Source: a virus
IMG/VR virus record: IMGVR_UViG_3300020021_000008
Coordinates: 1 to 63,215 of that record
Length of the DNA stretch: 63,215 bases
Strand: one strand, 5' to 3'
Position numbers and translations under genes: made by a program. The first letter of the stretch is position 1; every line of letters begins with the position of its first letter. Below, in pieces: positions 25,287 to 33,889 of the stretch. The notes below the pieces were generated by a model that saw only the letters and a list, made by a program, of their open reading frames with translations, did not search any database and was not told the origin of the DNA.

Positions 25287-26236
25287 CCAACAATTTCGAC
25301 CTAGCCCGACTACTGTTGGCACTGGATGTAGTCGCCACCCATACCCAAACTCTGTTGCACCTTCCGAGAAGCACTGCAAGTGCAGTGCTTCTCCGTGGCG
25401 ACCTCGCAGTCTACGGATTTTTCATCATCTCGGGGTTTCTGATCTTTCGGAGTGCCCGCCGGAGCGACCTAAAGTCGTATGCACTGAAGCGTCTCCGACG
25501 AGTGTTACCGGCCTATGCGGCCGTAGGAGTGGTCTGTGTGCTGGTCGGTTCACTCATCACCACAGCACCAGTTACGGTCTACTGGATCGACGCTACAAAG
25601 TACCTTCTAGCTCATCTCGCATTCGCCACCTTCGCCCACCCAGGCCTCCTTGGTGTGTTTACCTCGAACGAATTCCACTACGTGAACGGAGTCCTCTGGA
25701 CCCTCAAGATCGAAGTCGGGTTCTACGCCCTGGTGCCGCTACTACTACGAGTTCGGGTTCCATTCAGCGTCACCGCCCCCGTTATTTACGCCGGAGCAAT
25801 CTTGTGGTTTACATTCCTATCCACAACGCACTACACGCTGGCCACCCAGTTGCCCGGTCAACTCTCCTACTTTATGGCAGGAGCGCTCATCGAGCGGTAC
25901 GAGCGAGCCTTCCGCCGCAGCTATGGCGGAGTACTTTGCGTGGCCCTAGCCATCATAGCGTCACAATGGTATCCACTGTTCCCGGCCGCTCTCGCGGTGT
26001 TGGTATTGGGCTTCTGCATAGTATTGCCGCCCCTGGCTCACGCCTCACGCTTCGGAGACTTTTCATACGGAACTTACATCTGGCACTTCCCGACTCTCCA
26101 GCTCATTGCAACGCAACACTGGCCCGCTACTACCAGCACAGCCGTCGCACTTATCGCCATAGGTGTTGCGACAGTGTTCTCTTGGCACGTTATCGAAGAG
26201 CCCTGGTTACGGGGCTCCCCTCGAACCCAGTCCTAA
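25244..26236 (+). CDS. Acyltransferase 3 family membrane protein
   Basis: About 330 aa from ATG 25244 (the start is uncertain; RBS weak). The N-terminus NNFDLARLLLALDVVATHTQ matches the NNFD-R-hydrophobic-H signature of OafA-type acyltransferases, followed by about nine TM segments with FFIISGFLIFRSARR, VNGVLWTLKIEVGFYALVPL and YGTYIWHFP. Such enzymes O-acetylate surface polysaccharides. In phages they typically change the receptor and block superinfection. Confidence 0.75.
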   Translation: MERGSSGHSNRGAVTNNFDLARLLLALDVVATHTQTLLHLPRSTASAVLLRGDLAVYGFFIISGFLIFRSARRSDLKSYALKRLRRVLPAYAAVGVVCVLVGSLITTAPVTVYWIDATKYLLAHLAFATFAHPGLLGVFTSNEFHYVNGVLWTLKIEVGFYALVPLLLRVRVPFSVTAPVIYAGAILWFTFLSTTHYTLATQLPGQLSYFMAGALIERYERAFRRSYGGVLCVALAIIASQWYPLFPAALAVLVLGFCIVLPPLAHASRFGDFSYGTYIWHFPTLQLIATQHWPATTSTAVALIAIGVATVFSWHVIEEPWLRGSPRTQS

Positions 26237-26246
26237 GGATAAGCTC

Positions 26247-26459
26247 ATGCCTTTCATCGCCGACAGCATAGCCATCGCACCACCTCCAGCCGACGACGGC
26301 GAGGAGTGGGTCATCTGCGAGGACGAGTACGGCGACCCCTGGGAGTGCGAGTTCTGCCACAACACTGGCTGGTTGATTTTCCGCAACCACATCACCAAGG
26401 CCGAGCGCGCCGAGGTGTGTAGTGAGTGCGGCAACCCCCACGACCTCCCGAAGCCATAA
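26247..26459 (+). CDS. Small zinc-ribbon protein
   Basis: 70 aa. Acidic N-terminus, then CEFCHNTGWLIF ... CSECGNPHD gives two Cys pairs 20+ residues apart. Confidence 0.5.
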   Translation: MPFIADSIAIAPPPADDGEEWVICEDEYGDPWECEFCHNTGWLIFRNHITKAERAEVCSECGNPHDLPKP

Positions 26460-26475
26460 CCCAGGAGTTACCTTG

Positions 26476-26718
26476 ATGCCTGACACTTCGCCCCCGCCTC
26501 CTTCCGACGACGGCATCCAGCGTGCTTTCGAGGCCATCTTCAAAACCAGCAAAGAGCTTACCGAGGGTCCAGACCCGGTGAATGTCCCGCAGGTCATCCT
26601 CGCCATTACTCGCCTCCTTGGTATCACTCTCGACGCACTGGAGTCCCAGGACCCCGTAAGCGGCTCTCTCCTTCGCCTCGTCGCCCGCGTTACTCTTTTC
26701 TCGGAGCACAAGTTATGA
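26476..26718 (+). CDS. Small helical protein
   Basis: 80 aa, RBS CAGGAGTTACCTTG. Pro/Asp-rich start, then helices (IQRAFEAIFKTSKELTEG, LAITRLLGITLDALES). The next two genes have a similar all-helical plan, so this may be a small paralogous cluster. Confidence 0.45.
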   Translation: MPDTSPPPPSDDGIQRAFEAIFKTSKELTEGPDPVNVPQVILAITRLLGITLDALESQDPVSGSLLRLVARVTLFSEHKL

Positions 26719-27011
26719 CCGACGCACCCGACGGCCCAACTATGCTTGCAGTCATTCGCGCTCTGGATATTCTCGAGGATGCCGCTGATGGCGAGTCCAT
26801 TCGCTTCCTCAATCTCACTCTTATGGTCGTAGTGAACGTGCTGAACAAGATCGGTGTGGAGGAGCGTATGCCAGAGTTGGTCGATGCTTTCAGCGACAAG
26901 CTGCGAAAGAGCATAGCGCTGGTTGCCCAGGCCAAAGCAACAGGCGACATGAGCGACTACGAACGGAGAGTGGAGCGCGATCATGGAGAGGAGCGCGATC
27001 ATGGAGAATAG
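26715..27011 (+). CDS. Small helical protein
   Basis: 98 aa, ATGA overlap with the previous gene. Helices IRALDILEDAADGESIRFLN and RMPELVDAFSDKLRKSIALV. The C-terminus ends in two copies of RDHGE, from a 17-base tandem duplication in the DNA. Confidence 0.45.
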   Translation: MTDAPDGPTMLAVIRALDILEDAADGESIRFLNLTLMVVVNVLNKIGVEERMPELVDAFSDKLRKSIALVAQAKATGDMSDYERRVERDHGEERDHGE

Positions 27012-27276
27012 CATAAGTCGTCTCAAAGTCCTCCAGATCACCGCCGAGCTTATGGCCATCCATGACTCAGCCGAGGCCCTTATAATTCTCGAGGGAGTTG
27101 CCGTCGGAGTGCTTTTTCTGTGCGCAAAGTCGGGCCATCACGACGAGGTGGCGAAGCTGTTTTGCGAGGACGTGCTGAAGCAGATGAAGAGTTTCGAACG
27201 CTTCCACCGAGCCGCTGTGGAAGCCCGCAAGGCAGGTCCCACCGCTCCCACTCCGCCAGAGGATCCCCTAGCATGA
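27001..27276 (+). CDS. Small helical protein
   Basis: 91 aa from ATG 27001 (RBS GAGAGGAGCGCGATC); an in-frame ATG at 26983 arose from the tandem duplication. EALIILEGVAVGVLFLCAKS and KLFCEDVLKQMKSFERF resemble the C-terminal half of the gene before it. Confidence 0.45.
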   Translation: MENSISRLKVLQITAELMAIHDSAEALIILEGVAVGVLFLCAKSGHHDEVAKLFCEDVLKQMKSFERFHRAAVEARKAGPTAPTPPEDPLA

Positions 27277-27530
27277 TTACCGACGATCAAGGCCAAGCAA
27301 TCCTCGACCAGATAGTCGAGATCTCCAGCTCTCCACTGGAGGCCATGGAGTTGTGTGCCTCCATGCCAGCCACCTTTATCTACCACCACATCCCAGTATC
27401 TTCCACCGAGAACTTTCTCGTGGAGTACCTGGCCTCTATCCGCAGGTGCATCGAGGAGCACCAGCGTCTACACAACGCCCCAGACGGAACAGTCGACACT
27501 CCCGATACCGAGGCCAAGGAGCCCCTGTGA
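27273..27530 (+). CDS. Small protein, paralogue of 36160-36387
   Basis: 85 aa. The N-terminus DDQGQAILDQIVEISSSPLE parallels AEQGQALVDQILTLANND in the gene at 36160. Helical, unknown function; coupled to both neighbours. Confidence 0.5.
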   Translation: MITDDQGQAILDQIVEISSSPLEAMELCASMPATFIYHHIPVSSTENFLVEYLASIRRCIEEHQRLHNAPDGTVDTPDTEAKEPL

Positions 27531-27958
27531 TGACCGAGATCCACCTAGTCGCCACCCTCGTTGGAATGCACTTCCGCCCACCAGCCAAGGCCGTGCTCGC
27601 GCACCTCCCCGCCGAAGCCCAAGTCGATCTAATCCCGGAGCCGGACAATCCCTACGACGAGTTCGCGGTCAAGGTGTTAGTCGATCCCGATGCAGTCCCT
27701 GAGGACGAGTACGAGGCGCTGAGAGAGGATCTCGCCGCAAGCGGCTTCGACCTAGAGGAGCTACTCGGTGGCCCCTTCCTCCAGCTTGGTTACGTCGGCT
27801 CCAAACCAGGCAAAGCCGGACCAGTCTTTGGTGTCACCTACGCCCCGGAGTTGCAACCTCAGCTGCTCTCCGCCGAGGACTACAAAGCCACTCTCGGGTT
27901 CGACGTAAGCGGCGATCCTCTAGTCCACATTACAATTATCACCGAGGAGGCAACCTGA
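27530..27958 (+). CDS. HIRAN-domain protein
   Basis: 142 aa. VATLVGMHFRPPAKAVLAHL ... LIPEPDNPYDEFAVKVLVD ... LQLGYVGSKP matches the HIRAN pattern (VxGxxF, L.PEPxNPYDxxAVxV, xGYV). HIRAN domains bind ssDNA 3' ends or damaged DNA, usually inside helicases; here the domain stands alone. It overlaps the next gene by one base. Confidence 0.7.
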   Translation: MTEIHLVATLVGMHFRPPAKAVLAHLPAEAQVDLIPEPDNPYDEFAVKVLVDPDAVPEDEYEALREDLAASGFDLEELLGGPFLQLGYVGSKPGKAGPVFGVTYAPELQPQLLSAEDYKATLGFDVSGDPLVHITIITEEAT

Positions 27959-28824
27959 TGCCTACCAATCCCAACGACCTCAGACCTGATCTGGATCCAG
28001 TCGCGAGGCTGACTCGCGACATTCGCAACGCGGCAAGGACTCTCTCCACCGCCGAGGCGAGGTTCCTCGTCGATAGTTACTACCAAATGCAGCGGGATCG
28101 CATCCGTGCTGCTCACCAAGAGCGAACCCTCTCCGAAGGTGCCGAGCCCCACGACACCATGATGTGGCTGATGGGCCAGCGAGTCACCCTGGAGCAGCAG
28201 GTCGCCAGGGCACTGGACGCCTACAGCGCCAGCCATCCAGTAGGCGACTGGGCACGGAGCATATGCGGCATCGGCCCAGTGATCGCCGCCGGTCTCCTTG
28301 CTCACATCGATATCACCAAAGCCCCCAGCGTCGGTCATATCTGGCGCTTCGCCGGGCTGGACCCAACCGTGAAGTGGACCAAGGGCAACAAGCGCCCTTG
28401 GAACGGCGCGCTCAAGAGGCTCTGCTGGCTCATCGGCGAGTCGTTCGTCAAAGTGTCCAGCAATGAGAACGACATTTACGGCCAGATCTACAAGGCCCGC
28501 AAGGAACTCGAGATCCAGCGCAACGAGGCCGGTCGGTTCGCTGACCAGGCCAAAGCCGCGCTCGCCGAGAAGAAGTTCGGTGCCGACACCGAAGCTCGGA
28601 AGTGGTACGAGCTGGGAAAGTTACCGCCGGCAAGGATCCACCTGAGGTCCGAGCGTTACGCAGTTAAATTGTTCCTATCCCACCTCCACCACGTGATGTA
28701 CGAGAACCACTTTCACAAACCTCCTGAGAAACCCTACATCTTCAACGAGGGAGCAGCTATCGCCACGGGGACCGGACCGCATACCCATTACCTCGCCCCA
28801 CCGAACTGGCCCCGGAGCACCTAG
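27958..28824 (+). CDS. IS110/IS116-type C-terminal-domain (Transposase_20, HhH) protein
   Basis: 288 aa. Residues about 98-165: ICGIGPVIAAGLLAHIDI, then FAGLDPTV and NGALKRLCWLIGESFVK, the helix-hairpin-helix pattern of the Transposase_20 domain. The N-terminal DEDD RuvC-like catalytic domain of full IS110 recombinases is not seen, so this is a domain-only relative. It is followed within 175 bases by the 2.1-kb repeat array. A link to that array is attractive because IS110 enzymes use structured guide RNAs, but it is only inference. Confidence 0.65.
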   Translation: MPTNPNDLRPDLDPVARLTRDIRNAARTLSTAEARFLVDSYYQMQRDRIRAAHQERTLSEGAEPHDTMMWLMGQRVTLEQQVARALDAYSASHPVGDWARSICGIGPVIAAGLLAHIDITKAPSVGHIWRFAGLDPTVKWTKGNKRPWNGALKRLCWLIGESFVKVSSNENDIYGQIYKARKELEIQRNEAGRFADQAKAALAEKKFGADTEARKWYELGKLPPARIHLRSERYAVKLFLSHLHHVMYENHFHKPPEKPYIFNEGAAIATGTGPHTHYLAPPNWPRST

Positions 28825-28826
28825 AG

Positions 28827-28994
28827 GTGCTCCGGCAGTGGCGACACCCAATACTGAAACTAGCATTCCTGTCGGTGTTGGCAGGAGGAGTGGGTTACGT
28901 ACTTGGTGTAGCGTTTCCGCTGCCTTGGAATATAATTGCGTCAACTGTCAGTGGTGTATGTTTCGGGAGGTTCTACATACGCTGGAGCCGATAA
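28827..28994 (+). CDS. Small membrane protein, 55 aa
   Basis: GTG 28827, three bases after the previous stop, with GGAGCACCTAGAG as RBS. TM1 LKLAFLSVLAGGVGYVLGVA, TM2 IIASTVSGVCFGRFYI. Ends 4 bases before the repeat array. Confidence 0.4.
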   Translation: MLRQWRHPILKLAFLSVLAGGVGYVLGVAFPLPWNIIASTVSGVCFGRFYIRWSR

Positions 28995-28998
28995 TGTC

Positions 28999-31094
28999 GA
29001 GAGTACCGTTATAACGGAGTAACTGAGACCACCGTAGCCAGGAGGCGCGAGTGTGCTAATAGTGGAGAGCAGGCCAAGGCCACTTGAGCCATCATCCACG
29101 AGTGTACCAATGAATGGGAGCGAGCCGCAAGCTATGAGTGTACCGGTATTCTGGAGCGAGCTGGAAAACGTGAGTGTACCGTTCTGGACGAGCCGGGGCC
29201 AGACGAAACTACCGAGTGTACCGATTAAGGTGATCGAGCCCAGTCGAATGAGTGTACCAAACTAGGCGAGCCAGCAGAGGTGAGTGTGCCATCAACGCTG
29301 AGCAAGCCGAGAAGTTGGAGTGTGCCGAAAGCTCTGTGCGAGCCGCGTTGTAGGAGTGTACCGCGTCCCACGAGCCCAGACGTGATATCTGAGCGTACCG
29401 ATTAAGGTGATCGAGCCACCACCTTTGAGTGTACCATGTTTGTAGAGCCCGAAGTTGTGAGAGTACCATCTATGGAGAGCATCTAACCGTGTAGTGAGAG
29501 CGTACCGTGCAAGAAGAGCGAGCCGGGAGTCTCGAGTGTGCCATGTTTGTAGAGCGAGCCCGAGGCTTTGCCTCAGCCAGCGACGATGAGAGTACCGCCG
29601 ACATGAAGCAGAGCACTTCGTGCTTCAGCCGTCATACTCGAGTGTTCCGGAGTATCTGAGCAAGCCAGCCCTCGTGAGTGTACCGTCGAACCTGAGCGAG
29701 CCAGGGGACATGAGTGTTCTGGAAGTGTGGAGCGGCAAGTCGAAGCGAGCCGGTAAGTGTGAGTGTACCGTGTGGAGCGAGCCGAGACGTGTGAGTGTGC
29801 CGAAAACTCTGAGCCACGCGCAGCCGTCGTTCGAGAGTGTGCCACAGCTATTGAGCCGGAGCGCGTGAGAGTACCATGTATCGCGAGCAGCCGAGAACTG
29901 CTAGTGTGCCGTGCAGTTCGAGCGGGCCACAGAACCTGAGCGTACCGTGCTATTGGAGCAGGGGCAAAGCCCACTCAGCCCCAACGGCTGAGAGTACCGT
30001 GGCAAACGAGCCGAGAGATGTGAGTGTGCTAGGGCATTTGAGCCAAGATACAGGAGTGTACCGCCCGCAGCGAGCCGAGGCCGCGAAGCGGCCTCTCTAG
30101 CCAATGATATCGAGTGTACCGTGAATAGGGAGCCCCAGAGCCGAGGCCATCGAGAGTACCAAGTTTCGCGAGCCAAAAGCACAGTGTGTACCGTACTGGA
30201 CGAGCCCCGACAGTTGAGCGTGCCGAGGTATCTGATCGAGCCGGATAGCAGGAGTGTACCGAGTTTGGAGAGCCAGGGTACGGGAGTGTACCGCCTGACA
30301 GGAGCTCCAGCGTGAGGCCAGCCGGATTGTCGGAGTGTGCCGCTTCCCACGAGCAAGCCCGGGTTGTTGAGTGTGCCATTTGGGCTGAGCCAAGCCAACA
30401 CCCGTGAGTGTACCAATGTCCTTGAGCGAGCCGACATGTTTGAGTGTACCGGAGTGTCAGAGACCACCAGCCGTGTCCTATAAGTGTGCCACAACTGTCG
30501 AGCCGATAGTCTTGAGTGTGCCAACATTACAGAGCAAGCCAACTGGCGCGAGTGTACCAAGCCTCTGGAGCAATAGTTGCTGCCCTAGCCGGAACAGCTG
30601 AGTGTACCGCCTTGCATGAGCAGCCGCCAAGCTTGAGTGTACCGTAATTACGGAGCCAACTGGTGTGAGTGTGCCAATCCTCTGGAGCCAACTCATGCGA
30701 GTGTACCGTACTTGTGGAGCAGCCGTCGGCCGTGTAGTGTACCGAGTGATGTGAGCAGCCATTTGATGGGAGTGTACCGTGCTGTTAGAGCAGCGAAGCC
30801 ACCTTTAGCCACAACTACTGAGAGTACCGGAATTCTGGAGCGAGCCAAGTGGAGTGAGTGTACCATGACTGCAGAGCCCCACAGACGAATGTCCCGAGTG
30901 TACCATGATTGCTGAGCCGCAAGGTCCGAGTGTGCCAAGGCAATAGAGCCGAGTCGAGGCCCGAAGGGCCTCTAGCCTGAAATCGTGAGTGTACCAAACC
31001 ATAGGAGCTGGGCTTCACCATCAGCCACAAGGGTAGAGTGTACCAAAGTCATGGAGCGGCGAAGCCGCTCTCAGCCAAAACACCAGAGAGTACC
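28999..31094 (+). repeat. Non-coding array of alternating short boxes separated by 9-base variable segments
   Basis: Box A (consensus GAGTGTACC; variants GAGAGTACC, GAGTGTGCC, GAGCGTACC) occurs about 54 times. Between successive A boxes lies one box B: GAGCC, GAGCGAGCC, GAGCAAGCC, GAGCAGCC, or GAGC...AGCC (rarely ...AGAC) enclosing a hairpin such as CGGCGAAGCCG. Hand alignment shows A-N9-B-N9-A throughout, with only about one 10-base exception. The segment after A always begins with a purine. The variable 9-mers are nearly all different. Unit length varies (32, 36 or more), so no reading frame is kept. It lies in the sense of the flanking genes, and its last variable segment contains the helicase start codon. 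Confidence 0.9.
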
Positions 31095-31100
31095 ATCGAT

Positions 31101-32633
31101 ATGGATCGCGCTGACATTATCCCTACCCCAGAACAATCCGCCATCATCGACGCAGCGATCAATTCTCCGCTGTCCCTCATGATCAGCGCCGATGCCGGTT
31201 GTGCCAAGACCACTGCGCTTGAACTCGCCGCATGGGCCATGCCTCCAGGGCCATCGCTCGCCCTCGCCTTCGGAGTGAAAAACAAAACCGAACTCGAGCG
31301 TCGGTTCCCTCCTCACTTCACGGTGCTGACGCTGAATGGCCTCGGCCACCGGGCTTGGGGCCGAGCGTCCCGCCAGACCCTAATAGTCGATGAGCGTAAA
31401 GTCGGAAGGTTGTTAACTGCTGTGGCTAAGGACCAGGGCTATGCACTGTCGAAAGAGCAGTGGAGTGACGTCCGCTCTATCGTGTCGCACGCTCAGCACT
31501 TGGGCCTGGTCCCCAGTGACTATCCTCACAAGGGTCTCATGGTGGACACGCCGGAGAGCTGGGTGGACATTGCCGATGCGCTGCTCGTCACCGACGCCGA
31601 GCCCCTCCTGCCATTGGCCAGATCCGTGCTCTGTGCTGCCATTGCCGAGTCGTTCACGGGCCTGATCTCCTACGACGACCAGATCTACATGAGTGCTCTG
31701 TTCAACGGGAATTTTCCTCGCTTCCCGAGGGTGTTCGTGGACGAGGCCCAGGACCTCTCCCCCATCAACCACCTCCAGATTAAGCGAACCCTCCTCGACC
31801 GTCTCATTGTCGCCGGAGATGACAAGCAGGGGATATACGCCTGGAGAGGTGCCGACAGTAGTTCCATGCGCTCCATGCGAGCACTCCGCAAGGATTGGCT
31901 AGACCTGAGGCTCTCGGTGACCTTCCGCTGCCCGCGAGTCGTAGTGGCTCGCCAGCAGTCCCACGCCCCAGGTTTCACGGCAGCACCAGCCAACGCCGAC
32001 GGCGAGATCTGGGACTGGAGCTTCAACCACGACCGTTGGACCTGGGCCACCATTGGCGCCGAGCCCAAGCAGTCCGTAGCCATTCTCTGCCGCAACAACG
32101 CTCCCCTCATGGCGATTGCCATGAAGCTCATTCGCCAGGGTGTCGGGGCGGTGATGCTTGGGAGAGAGATCGGAAAGGGCCTAGTCTCGCTGGCCAAAAA
32201 GATCATCCCTCTCGATAGCATTCCCGCCTCCGAGTGCCGAAGGTTGATCCTGCAGTGGGCCTCGGACCAGATCGAAGTTGCTGCCGCCAACGACAAGCAC
32301 GAGAAAATCGCCGGTTTCGAGGATCGCCGAGACAGCCTCCTCGCTGTGCTGGACTCCGGTCCGCCTAACTCCGGTGCCATGCGCAAGGCGCTCGACGAAT
32401 TGTTCTCCCGTGCCTCTGGCCGAGTGACCCTCTCCACCATCCACAAGTTTAAGGGCCTCGAAAGTGATATTGTCGTCCACCTCGATCCGTGGCGAGTCCC
32501 CTCGAAGTGGGCGCGCTTAGCGTTGTCTGCCGGCGACGACAGACCCATGATGCAGGAGTTGAACCTTCGCTACGTAGTGGAGACTCGTACTCGCCATACT
32601 CTAATACTTGCCAACTTGGAGGATTTCCAATGA
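31101..32633 (+). CDS. UvrD/Rep-like superfamily 1 helicase
   Basis: 510 aa from ATG 31101, which lies in the last 9-base segment of the array. Motif I SADAGCAKTT (about residue 30), motif II VFVDEAQDLS, motif III GDDKQGIYAWRGAD, motif IV-like VTFRCP, motif V TIHKFKGLE and motif VI-like RYVVETRTR are all present. It should unwind DNA 3' to 5' in replication or recombination. It is shorter than UvrD (720 aa); the 1B/2B insertions are reduced. Confidence 0.85.
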   Translation: MDRADIIPTPEQSAIIDAAINSPLSLMISADAGCAKTTALELAAWAMPPGPSLALAFGVKNKTELERRFPPHFTVLTLNGLGHRAWGRASRQTLIVDERKVGRLLTAVAKDQGYALSKEQWSDVRSIVSHAQHLGLVPSDYPHKGLMVDTPESWVDIADALLVTDAEPLLPLARSVLCAAIAESFTGLISYDDQIYMSALFNGNFPRFPRVFVDEAQDLSPINHLQIKRTLLDRLIVAGDDKQGIYAWRGADSSSMRSMRALRKDWLDLRLSVTFRCPRVVVARQQSHAPGFTAAPANADGEIWDWSFNHDRWTWATIGAEPKQSVAILCRNNAPLMAIAMKLIRQGVGAVMLGREIGKGLVSLAKKIIPLDSIPASECRRLILQWASDQIEVAAANDKHEKIAGFEDRRDSLLAVLDSGPPNSGAMRKALDELFSRASGRVTLSTIHKFKGLESDIVVHLDPWRVPSKWARLALSAGDDRPMMQELNLRYVVETRTRHTLILANLEDFQ

Positions 32634-33031
32634 CCAGCAAGTCCGGAGTGTCTCGGCGGACTACTCGGCCCTCCGAGCCCATCAACCACAACCCCTCTCC
32701 AGCCGTCGAGTACGTCGCAATCCACCCCTCAGGGCGCGAGGACCGCTTTATCGCCCGACTCCCGATCCGCCCCACCTACAACGAAATTGCCAAGGTGGTC
32801 GCCCCGCACTTTCCCAATGCCAAGTTCGAGCACGTAAGTGTCCTCTGGGATCACAAGCCTCTTGATATGTTCGTGGATGAGAGCAGTCAGATTAAAGGCC
32901 TTCCAAAGAACATTCGCGCTACGAAAATCTATCGCAACAACTGGATGCAAACTCACCCAGCAGCAGACCCCGAAGCGTTGCCCGACATTGCTGGACTGGC
33001 GCTATTGTTCTTCCGTCGCATCTGGTACTGA
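32630..33031 (+). CDS. DUF3846-like protein
   Basis: 133 aa, coupled to the helicase by a 4-base overlap. SQIKGLPKNIRATKIYRNNW ... LPDIAGLALLFFR fits the DUF3846 pattern (GLPxNxxATxIY ... DIxGxA). Function unknown. Confidence 0.5.
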   Translation: MTSKSGVSRRTTRPSEPINHNPSPAVEYVAIHPSGREDRFIARLPIRPTYNEIAKVVAPHFPNAKFEHVSVLWDHKPLDMFVDESSQIKGLPKNIRATKIYRNNWMQTHPAADPEALPDIAGLALLFFRRIWY

Positions 33032-33070
33032 GGCGCACTTGCGCCTCACTTTAACTCAGGAGTAACTGTA

Positions 33071-33508
33071 ATGCCCTTCGATGCAACACCAGCGATCGTC
33101 GACACTTACGTCCCCGAGGACCACACCTGGGCCAGCAAACACCTGAGCCCCCGTGAGCACGGAGCCCTGGTTTGCGTTCGCGATGATCTCCGCTCGGGCA
33201 AAATCCCCTCGGAGAACTTCAACATGAACACCTTCACCAGTTCACGAAGCTGCGGCACAGTCCACTGCATTGGCGGCTGGATGACCACCTACATGAGAAT
33301 GGAGTTCAGCGAGGCCGAAGTGCTGCACACCGACACTCGCTTTCAGTCGCTATTCTTCGGCTATTCAAACTGTAGCGATTTCAGTCCGACGGCTGCCGCC
33401 GATACCATCGACCACTTCTTTGCCACCGGGGTTGGCTGGCAACAACTAAGCATCTTTCCCTCACCAGACCAAGGCTACTTAATCCCTCTCAACCTACTTT
33501 TGTTCTAG
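33071..33508 (+). CDS. MPFD-family protein
   Basis: 145 aa, RBS CAGGAGTAACTGTA. Starts MPFDATP; contains HGALVCVRDDLRSGKIPSEN FNM and CGTVHCIGGWM. Paralogue of the next gene (ALxxVRDxLxSGxIxxxxFxM shared) and more distantly of 22286 and 22970. Confidence 0.5.
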   Translation: MPFDATPAIVDTYVPEDHTWASKHLSPREHGALVCVRDDLRSGKIPSENFNMNTFTSSRSCGTVHCIGGWMTTYMRMEFSEAEVLHTDTRFQSLFFGYSNCSDFSPTAAADTIDHFFATGVGWQQLSIFPSPDQGYLIPLNLLLF

Positions 33509-33518
33509 GAGCCCCATC

Positions 33519-33875
33519 ATGCCCTTCGACGCCACTCCCTCCTACGCCCTTCTTAATCTCACTGACGCCGAGCGTGATGCTCTCACTCATGTCCGCGATG
33601 CCCTAGCCTCCGGCTGGATTTCTCCACAGGACTTCGACATGCGTCGCTACGGCAGTGGTCCCTGCTGCATCGGCAAGCACATGCAAAAGATCATGTACGA
33701 TCGCTGCGGAAGCGGTTTTGATCTAATGGACTCTCGCTTCGCAGAACTTTTCCATTTTTGCCAGACTGGCGACAGCCTCGTATACGCTGCCACTCCTGCC
33801 CAGGCCGTTGTCGCCATCGATAGCTTTCTGGCTACCGGCCGTCCCCATTGGGCTCGAGCCCTAGCGTCGGTATAG
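33519..33875 (+). CDS. MPFD-family protein
   Basis: 118 aa, RBS TAGGAGCCCCATC. Starts MPFDATP; DALTHVRDALASGWISPQDF and CCIGKHMQKIM mirror the preceding gene, so the pair is a recent tandem duplication. Confidence 0.5.
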   Translation: MPFDATPSYALLNLTDAERDALTHVRDALASGWISPQDFDMRRYGSGPCCIGKHMQKIMYDRCGSGFDLMDSRFAELFHFCQTGDSLVYAATPAQAVVAIDSFLATGRPHWARALASV

Positions 33876-33889
33876 GAGCACCTCTCGCC

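Noticed and set aside
25090-26271. 393-aa ORF overlapping the acyltransferase
   Set aside because: Arg/Ser/His-rich shadow frame; the other frame encodes an intact membrane enzyme.
27958-28824. Intact IS110 insertion sequence
   Set aside because: The N-terminal RuvC-like catalytic domain is missing, there are no element ends, and the gene is tightly coupled to its neighbours.
28999-31094. CRISPR array
   Set aside because: Constant boxes are only 5-9 bases, two kinds alternate, variable segments are 9 bases, and no cas genes (only a generic Cas4-like nuclease far away) are present.
28999-31094. Repetitive protein with MSVP...SEP repeats, or proteins on the reverse strand
   Set aside because: Unit lengths of 32, 36 and others shift the frame repeatedly; each frame stops within a few units and there is no consistent start or composition.
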